From: Phycisphaerae bacterium
GTDB taxonomy: Bacteria > Planctomycetota > Phycisphaerae > UBA1845
Assembly (NCBI GenBank): GCA_029260035.1
Contig: JAJDEA010000168.1
Coordinates: 1-49,001, forward strand
Direction of reading: 5' to 3'
DNA: 49,001 nt
Of the stretch, positions 44,349 through 49,001 are shown piece after piece. Each line of letters opens with the position of its first letter. Position 1 is the first letter of the stretch. A program made the translations under genes and the position numbers. The notes beneath the pieces were generated by a model, which was not told where the DNA came from, did no database searches, and was given only the letters and a program-made list of their open reading frames with translations.

Positions 44349-45719
44349 TCAGCCTGCTTTTCCCATTCGATACATAAAATGAGCCGCTGCTTTGATACCA
44401 TTGATAAAATCATCGATGGCAAAAAACTCGTTCGGGCCATGCGCGTTGCAGTTCGGATCGCAAAAGCCCATCATAATTGAATCCGCCCCAAGGACCTCCT
44501 TGAAGAGAGGCAATATCGGCAGTGAACCACCTTCGCGAATAAACAACGGAGCCTTGCCAAATCCTGACTCCATCGCGTCAGCAGCAGCTTTTATGCCGGG
44601 CGAATCCAACGGACAAACGTAGGCGCCGCATCTTGCATGTTCCAGAATTTCGACGCGAACGCCTTTCGGCGCTGCTCGACGAACCGCTTCATCAAACGCC
44701 TTCGATATCTTGTCCGGGTCTTGATTGGGGACAATTCGCATGGACACCTTGGCCATCACCTTCGCAGGTATAACGGTCGATGCCCCTTCCCCAACGAACC
44801 CCCCCAGCAGCCCATTCACGTCGAGCGTCGGCCTGGCCCACTTTCGTTCAAGCGTACCGTACCCCTTCTCGCCATCAAGCGAGGGGGCGCCCATCGTATC
44901 CAGATATCCCGGCTCATCAAAAGGCAACGACCCGATATTCGCTCGCTCCTCAGCAGTAAGCTCAACAACATCGTCATAGTAGCCGGATATTGTCACGCGA
45001 TTGTCGCTGTCTCGAAGCGACGCAACAATGGCTGCCAGTGCATTGCCCGGGTTCGTCAATGTCCCGCCGAAGGAACCGCTATGCAGATTCTGCTTGGGGC
45101 CGGTTACAATAATCTCCTTGTAGATCATCCCTTTCGTGCCATAGGTGATGGCGGGCGTCGTCGCGTCGAACTTGGGCGTGTCTGAAAGTACGACATAATC
45201 ACAAGCGAGCCGATCGGCATGGCCTCGAATAACGCCCTCCAAATTCGGAGACCCAATCTCCTCTTCACCCTCGATGAGAAACTTGATGCGCGTCGGTAGC
45301 TTGCTGGCTATCTTCTTCCAACTCTCAGCCGCCAACATGTGCGTAAGCACCTGCCCTTTGTCATCAGCCGCCCCTCGCGCGTATAGGATTCCATCTCGAA
45401 TAGTCGGCTCAAACGCAGGGCTATCCCAAAGCGACTCGTCGCCTGTCGGCTGTACGTCATAATGGCCATACACGAGAAGGGTTTTTCCATCTCCTGCCGC
45501 CCCACCGTCAGCCAACACGCTTGCATGCCCCGGCGTGTCGACCAGATCATGTTCGAAATTCCCAGCGGTGAATGCATCCTGCACCCATTTCGCCCCAGCC
45601 GTCATCTCCGCTTTCTTCGTTGGGTCGGTGGATATACAGGGAACCCGCAAGAATTCCTTTAGACGATCGATGAACTGGTCCTTATTATCTTCGATGTGTT
45701 CGATGACTTTTTCGATCAC
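44349..45719 (-). CDS. M20-family dipeptidase (CNDP/PepV-like)
   Basis: A 456-residue metallopeptidase with a GTG start and GAGGTG eight bases before it. The catalytic zinc site is clear: GHYDVQP, YARGAADDKGQ (bridging Asp), the Glu pair EGEEEIGS, the Asp in DYVVLSDTP and the His in CNAHGPNEFF. The middle dimerisation domain is present (NLHSGSFGGTLTNP). It should hydrolyse dipeptides or similar amides in the cytoplasm. It stands alone, opposite to the small genes upstream. Confidence 0.92.
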   Translation of the reverse strand: MIEKVIEHIEDNKDQFIDRLKEFLRVPCISTDPTKKAEMTAGAKWVQDAFTAGNFEHDLVDTPGHASVLADGGAAGDGKTLLVYGHYDVQPTGDESLWDSPAFEPTIRDGILYARGAADDKGQVLTHMLAAESWKKIASKLPTRIKFLIEGEEEIGSPNLEGVIRGHADRLACDYVVLSDTPKFDATTPAITYGTKGMIYKEIIVTGPKQNLHSGSFGGTLTNPGNALAAIVASLRDSDNRVTISGYYDDVVELTAEERANIGSLPFDEPGYLDTMGAPSLDGEKGYGTLERKWARPTLDVNGLLGGFVGEGASTVIPAKVMAKVSMRIVPNQDPDKISKAFDEAVRRAAPKGVRVEILEHARCGAYVCPLDSPGIKAAADAMESGFGKAPLFIREGGSLPILPLFKEVLGADSIMMGFCDPNCNAHGPNEFFAIDDFINGIKAAAHFMYRMGKAG

Positions 45720-45854
45720 TGGTCACACCTCACTGTCACAAAAACAACGTAAAAATCCTCAGCTTGTCTTTGATGACCGCCATCAGGTGAAACCAAAGCC
45801 GAGTTGTCCATCATAGCTGAATGTCTGCACCACACCTTGCCGATTCGATATCCC

Positions 45855-45883
45855 TTGACGCCTTGCCAAGGATGGACTAGAAT
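45855..45883 (+). promoter_or_regulatory. Sigma-70-like promoter upstream of the HEPN-like gene pair
   Basis: TTGACG (45855-45860), 17 bases, TAGAAT (45878-45883) points toward the genes at 46028 and 46458. It is about 145 bp upstream of the first start. The 45720-46027 gap has no other clear feature. Confidence 0.5.
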
Positions 45884-46027
45884 AGCTTTGTTGGGTGAGA
45901 TAGACCAATAACATACGACATCTTAGGCCTTTTTGGTACTGTTGGCCGAATCATTTATTCAAGCTGGTCTCACGAAACGCTCGATTGTATGTAAGTTCCT
46001 TGCACATAATCTTCGGATCGTCGCCCT

Positions 46028-46486
46028 ATGCCGACTACGAGAAAAAAAACCATAAGCTTACATTTTGAATCGGCTCAGACCGTCATGGTCACCTCGGACG
46101 ACGAAGACCGTTTCATGACCACCGCCACCGAGGCTGCCAGGGCTTGTCGAGCCGCAGAATCTGCAAAATGGTGGACCGAAACCTTCAAGCGATTCCTAGC
46201 ACATCTTAACTGGCGGTGTGCTGAGATGAGCAATGATATCGTAGCGTGCTATGTTAATATCGGCGACGACGGCTTGCGTGTCTTCATCGCAACGACGGGG
46301 GAAGACTATGTGCCGGCTATTGCCGACAAAATAACAGAAATAGACGTTGACCTCGCCACACGTTTTCCCGAATGCCCTGCAGATTGCGTTCAAATTCCGT
46401 CTGTACCACGCGATTCACTAGACTCCTTCTTCTCTGTTGAAGACTCCTTGAAAGTGTATGGCAAACTCCGGATCCCATCGCAATAA
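46028..46486 (+). CDS. Hypothetical protein preceding a HEPN-like gene
   Basis: A 152-residue soluble protein. I do not recognise it. The first half contains TATEAARACRAAESAKWWTETFKRF; the second half is acidic, with DVDLATRFPECPADC. Its gene overlaps the next one by 29 bases, so the two are probably made together. It may be the partner of the HEPN-like protein, for example an antidote or co-factor. That is inference from layout only. Confidence 0.55.
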   Translation: MPTTRKKTISLHFESAQTVMVTSDDEDRFMTTATEAARACRAAESAKWWTETFKRFLAHLNWRCAEMSNDIVACYVNIGDDGLRVFIATTGEDYVPAIADKITEIDVDLATRFPECPADCVQIPSVPRDSLDSFFSVEDSLKVYGKLRIPSQ

Positions 46487-46799
46487 AGCTGAGGAAAATC
46501 AAAGTTTCCTGGACACGATTGATGCCAACCGATTTCCAGGCTGGGTTGCGTCAGTCGCATCTTACACAGCTCTGCATTTAGTTGAGTCGATGGCCGCGCA
46601 ATCGCAAAAACACTTCAAAGATCATAGTTCACGACACCAATACCTGAAGAAAGAGCACACCAAGTTGTGGAATGATTATCTGCCGCTGTTCAATCTTTCA
46701 TTGATAGCTCGATATGGCGCCAAAAAAATCAAGACCGTCCACGTTGAGCAAGCCAAGCAACATCTCGCCGGATTACGAAAAACCCTTGATTCAAAGTAG
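46458..46799 (+). CDS. HEPN-like protein
   Basis: A 113-residue protein, start overlapping the upstream gene by 29 bases. The helical pattern HRNKAEENQSFLDTI, WVASVASYTALHLVESMA, then DHSSRHQYLKKEHTKL and a C-terminal helix with LIARYG resembles HEPN-domain proteins of bacterial RNase or nucleotide-linked toxin systems. In those, an R-x4-6-H motif is catalytic; here the nearest Arg-His pair (RHQYLKKEH) has seven residues between. This is a fold-level call. Confidence 0.55.
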   Translation: MANSGSHRNKAEENQSFLDTIDANRFPGWVASVASYTALHLVESMAAQSQKHFKDHSSRHQYLKKEHTKLWNDYLPLFNLSLIARYGAKKIKTVHVEQAKQHLAGLRKTLDSK

Positions 46800-46934
46800 A
46801 TCAATACCCTGCACTTCATGATGTCACACCACTCCACTCGACGCTTCCCGCCGGATACAATCTCTCAGCGAGATAACAACAGCCGAAGGTAGCCGTCATA
46901 GTTCACAAAGATACGATCTGATCACCGGATTAAC

Positions 46935-47978
46935 ATGGCGCCAAAACCCCGAACCAATGAAACGAATGAACTTCCGTCGATCGACTGGACCATGGTTCCA
47001 TTCGACGTCGGGTGCGCGCGCTGTGGGCATGATCTTCGAGGATTGACCGAGCCGAAATGCCCTGCCTGCGAGTTGATGTTTCGTTGGGAAGACGCAGTCC
47101 CGATAGAGAAACTTACCTGCACCCATTGCGATTACCACATCTTCGGCCTGACAACCCAGCGATGTCCTGAATGCGGCCAGGAATTTGCATGGGAGGAAGT
47201 CCTTGACGACTATCGCCTGCTGCAAAAGCCGTTCTTCGAATACCGCTGGCGACAGAGACCTGTCAGGTCGCTTATCAAATCCTGGTGGCTTGCGCTTCGA
47301 CCGGGAAAATTCTGGCGACTGGCAGAAATGCAGGACCCGGCCAGACTGAGACCACTCTTCGCAATCGTCGCGATACTTCTGGTGATAACGTGCGTCGTGA
47401 TGGTTTTTTGCGATGCAATGGAACTTCTGCTTTGGGACTGGCGTTACGCGGCGCAGCGTTTTCGTGGCACAGGATTTGGCAAACCCTACGCTTGGTACGA
47501 CCCTCTCAACATCTTTCAATCGTTAATTAGTGCGTGGACCCCTGAGATCAAAAACATCACGGCATCGATTACGATCTGGGTTGTTTGTAATCTCGCAGCT
47601 CTGCTCGTCTTTCAACAATCCATGAAGCGGCACAAAGTACGAACAAGCCACATCGTTCGCGTATGGGTCTATGCAGTCCCACAAGCGCTACCACCAACCG
47701 TTGGCTTTGTCGCCAGTTCATCGTGGCTCGCCCCGCTCTTTGGTTGGGACTTCTACCCGACTGTGGAATCCTGGACAATCTGGTTTTTCTTTGCTCTCGT
47801 CACTCGGTCTATCCACATAGCATACAAACACTATTTGCGTATGCCTCACAGTTGGGCGATCGCGGTTTCCGTTCAACTCATGGCTCTTTTCGGTGCCGCC
47901 TCCGTGTGCGAACTTATTTGGGGGCCAAGCTATGTGGGGAGCATCCTACTTCGACTTCTAGAATTCCTGAAATTCTAA
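46935..47978 (+). CDS. Membrane protein with two N-terminal zinc ribbons
   Basis: A 347-residue protein with two ribbons: CARCGHDLRGL...CPAC (about 27-44) and CTHCDYHIFGL...CPECGQEF (about 59-82). Five or so hydrophobic segments follow, including about 142-165, 205-230, 240-290 and 310-335. It is related in layout to the protein at 10075-10932 and to a common planctomycete family. Function unknown. No close neighbour points to a role. Confidence 0.75.
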   Translation: MAPKPRTNETNELPSIDWTMVPFDVGCARCGHDLRGLTEPKCPACELMFRWEDAVPIEKLTCTHCDYHIFGLTTQRCPECGQEFAWEEVLDDYRLLQKPFFEYRWRQRPVRSLIKSWWLALRPGKFWRLAEMQDPARLRPLFAIVAILLVITCVVMVFCDAMELLLWDWRYAAQRFRGTGFGKPYAWYDPLNIFQSLISAWTPEIKNITASITIWVVCNLAALLVFQQSMKRHKVRTSHIVRVWVYAVPQALPPTVGFVASSSWLAPLFGWDFYPTVESWTIWFFFALVTRSIHIAYKHYLRMPHSWAIAVSVQLMALFGAASVCELIWGPSYVGSILLRLLEFLKF

Positions 47979-48099
47979 CTCCAGCATGTGATGTCGCCAA
48001 CAAGACACTCGAAAAACGCATCCGGCGCGCCAGACAATTGCTACGACTTCTCCAAGGAAAATCGAAGCAAACACCCACTACCTTCTTTCGTTTCGCGAT

Positions 48100-48762
48100 C
48101 TATAAATCTCGGCTGACCAGCCGAACAACAATACCTTGAATTGAGAATTCGGTGTCACCGTCCATAAGCTGTGGTGCAATACGCGGATTGTCGCCGCGAA
48201 GGATAATCATCGGCTCGCCCGCTCGCCATTCAACACTTACACGCTTGAGCGTCGGTGCGCGGTCGACCAGACACGCACAAATCTTTCCTTGTACATGGAT
48301 CGGTTCAACATCGGGGCGATAATGCACGAGAACAATGTCGCCAGGCTTGAGCGTAGGCTCCATGCTGTCATAAGAAAGCCGAAGGCAGTAATAGTCCGGC
48401 GACCATTGATGCCTTAGGACAGGAAACATTTCAAGCTGTTCCTGTGAACCGCTCGGCGGGCCCGCCGGGATCGAGCCGAGCAAAGGCAGCTTGCGCGTTT
48501 CCAAAGGCTGAGGGGTGTCATGGTCTGAGCCGCCTCCAAGGAGAACACTCTGCGGCAGATTCAGTGCGACAGCCAGTGCATCGAGAGTTCGAGGCCTGGG
48601 GCGCTTCAGGTCTCGTTCGATAGCGGAGATGTATCCTTGATTGACATTCGCTGCAGAAGCGAGGTGGGCCTGTGACATACCAAGCTCTTCGCGCCGGCCC
48701 CGAATTCGGGAGCCGATCGACTCCGAAGCCCGCCTGCGAATCCGCGACTTATCGCTTTCCAT
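48100..48762 (-). CDS. LexA-like repressor: XRE helix-turn-helix plus S24 self-cleaving peptidase
   Basis: The ATG at 48762 (220 residues) is chosen because the frame upstream, to 48882, runs into the mobile-element end. The N-terminal XRE HTH reads RREELGMSQAHLASAANVNQGYISAIE. The C-terminal S24 domain has an Ala-Gly self-cleavage site in GSIPAGPPSG, the nucleophile Ser in YDSMEPTLKPGDIVLV and the general base Lys in APTLKRV. This architecture is that of phage CI and LexA-like repressors, inactivated by RecA after DNA damage. Repeats upstream suggest autoregulation. It may be a chromosomal or a domesticated phage repressor. Confidence 0.85.
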   Translation of the reverse strand: MESDKSRIRRRASESIGSRIRGRREELGMSQAHLASAANVNQGYISAIERDLKRPRPRTLDALAVALNLPQSVLLGGGSDHDTPQPLETRKLPLLGSIPAGPPSGSQEQLEMFPVLRHQWSPDYYCLRLSYDSMEPTLKPGDIVLVHYRPDVEPIHVQGKICACLVDRAPTLKRVSVEWRAGEPMIILRGDNPRIAPQLMDGDTEFSIQGIVVRLVSRDL

Positions 48763-48781
48763 CGCCGCAAGATAATGCCAC

Positions 48782-48800
48782 AGCAATAATGTAGCAATAA
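48782..48800 (-). promoter_or_regulatory. Tandem AGCAATAA repeats upstream of the LexA-like gene
   Basis: AGCAATAA occurs at 48782-48789 and again at 48793-48800, spaced one helical turn apart. On the minus strand they overlap a possible TTGCTA/TTATCT promoter just upstream of the gene. This fits an autoregulatory operator, though no protein is shown to bind. Confidence 0.4.
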
Positions 48801-48861
48801 CTGGGCTGACATCGAGCCTACCGTGTAAGACAGCTCCAAATCCCCGGACTCGGTGTCCTTC

Positions 48862-49001
48862 TAGAGCGGTTTCAATCAACATGTAGCGAGTATCCTGCGT
48901 GTTTGAAGCAGTTGATGGCGTTGCTCGTGGTCACCGCATCGAGCACTGTTTGCATGGATTGCCAGAGGGCATCTTTGGTACGGGCCTGAAGCGTTCGGAG
49001 C
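48862..49001 (-). mobile_element. End of an IS630-like insertion element (truncated by the window)
   Basis: The end of the element is placed at CTAGAGCGGTTTC (48861-48873), with TA the likely target site. This is where the coding end of a transposase meets the intergenic region of the LexA-like gene. IS630-family elements insert at TA. The rest of the element lies past the window, so the other inverted repeat cannot be checked. Confidence 0.55.
48872..49001 (-). CDS. IS630-like transposase C-terminus (partial)
   Basis: Reading the minus strand from the window edge gives LRTLQARTKDALWQSMQTVL, then DAVTTSNAINCFKHAGY and a stop at 48872-48874. This ending (ART-DALW...CFKHAGY) is the characteristic tail of IS630-family transposases, DDE enzymes that move DNA at TA sites. 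The catalytic DDE residues lie outside the window. Confidence 0.7.
   Translation of the reverse strand, partial: LRTLQARTKDALWQSMQTVLDAVTTSNAINCFKHAGYSLHVD

Overview
The window looks like chromosomal DNA of a planctomycete, probably close to the Phycisphaerae. The signs are membrane proteins that begin with CxxC...CPxCG zinc ribbons, a planctomycete-type ECF sigma factor, an H-X9-DG type pseudopilin, a PEP-CTERM protein, a sulfatase, an Asn-rich lipoprotein, a cytochrome b/c fusion and a groEL-groES-groEL chaperone cluster. This is inferred from protein families; there is no rRNA in the window.

Layout. 1-4.4 kb: a co-directional, partly translationally coupled set (partial gene, pseudopilin, SNase-like protein, APH-like kinase, sulfatase). 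4.4-8.3 kb: a sigma-54 response regulator divergent from a histidine kinase, then an ECF sigma gene, then a frameshifted copy of the kinase 3' end. 8.3-15.2 kb: a Tat-exported protein of unknown function, a zinc-ribbon membrane protein, a MerB-like gene with an in-frame UGA, an ABC-ATPase/acetyltransferase fusion behind an operator-like promoter, a nitrilase-family enzyme and a Kazal protein. 15.4-18.7 kb: a cytochrome b/c fusion, a His-rich exported protein and a NikR-like regulator. 18.7-25.2 kb, minus strand: groEL, groES, groEL, dnaJ, grpE, fmdB, yacG. 25.3-29.5 kb: repeats around a lipoprotein gene, a protein of unknown function and tRNA-Leu. 29.6-49 kb: a hybrid kinase, a small monooxygenase-like protein, prolyl oligopeptidase, a short UvrC, membrane proteins including a His-rich Ni/Co-exporter-like protein, a methyltransferase, a MotA/ExbB-like protein, proS, a PEP-CTERM protein, an M20 dipeptidase, a HEPN-like pair, a second zinc-ribbon membrane protein, a LexA-like repressor and the edge of an IS630-like element.

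The main discovery candidate is the gene at 11106-11783 (minus strand). It is a MerB/alkylmercury-lyase-family protein whose reading frame is crossed by a single UGA. The UGA lies where relatives are expected to have the second catalytic cysteine. The frame continues for 78 codons of family-typical sequence, and a two-part stem-loop with a GGUC loop begins 3 nt after the UGA. This fits a selenocysteine-containing organomercurial-lyase-like enzyme. Secondary points are a NikR-like protein lacking three of four nickel ligands, a cytochrome b domain lacking two of four heme histidines, a nitrilase lacking the usual lysine, a REP-like palindrome between 10-bp direct repeats, and a kinase-fragment pseudogene.
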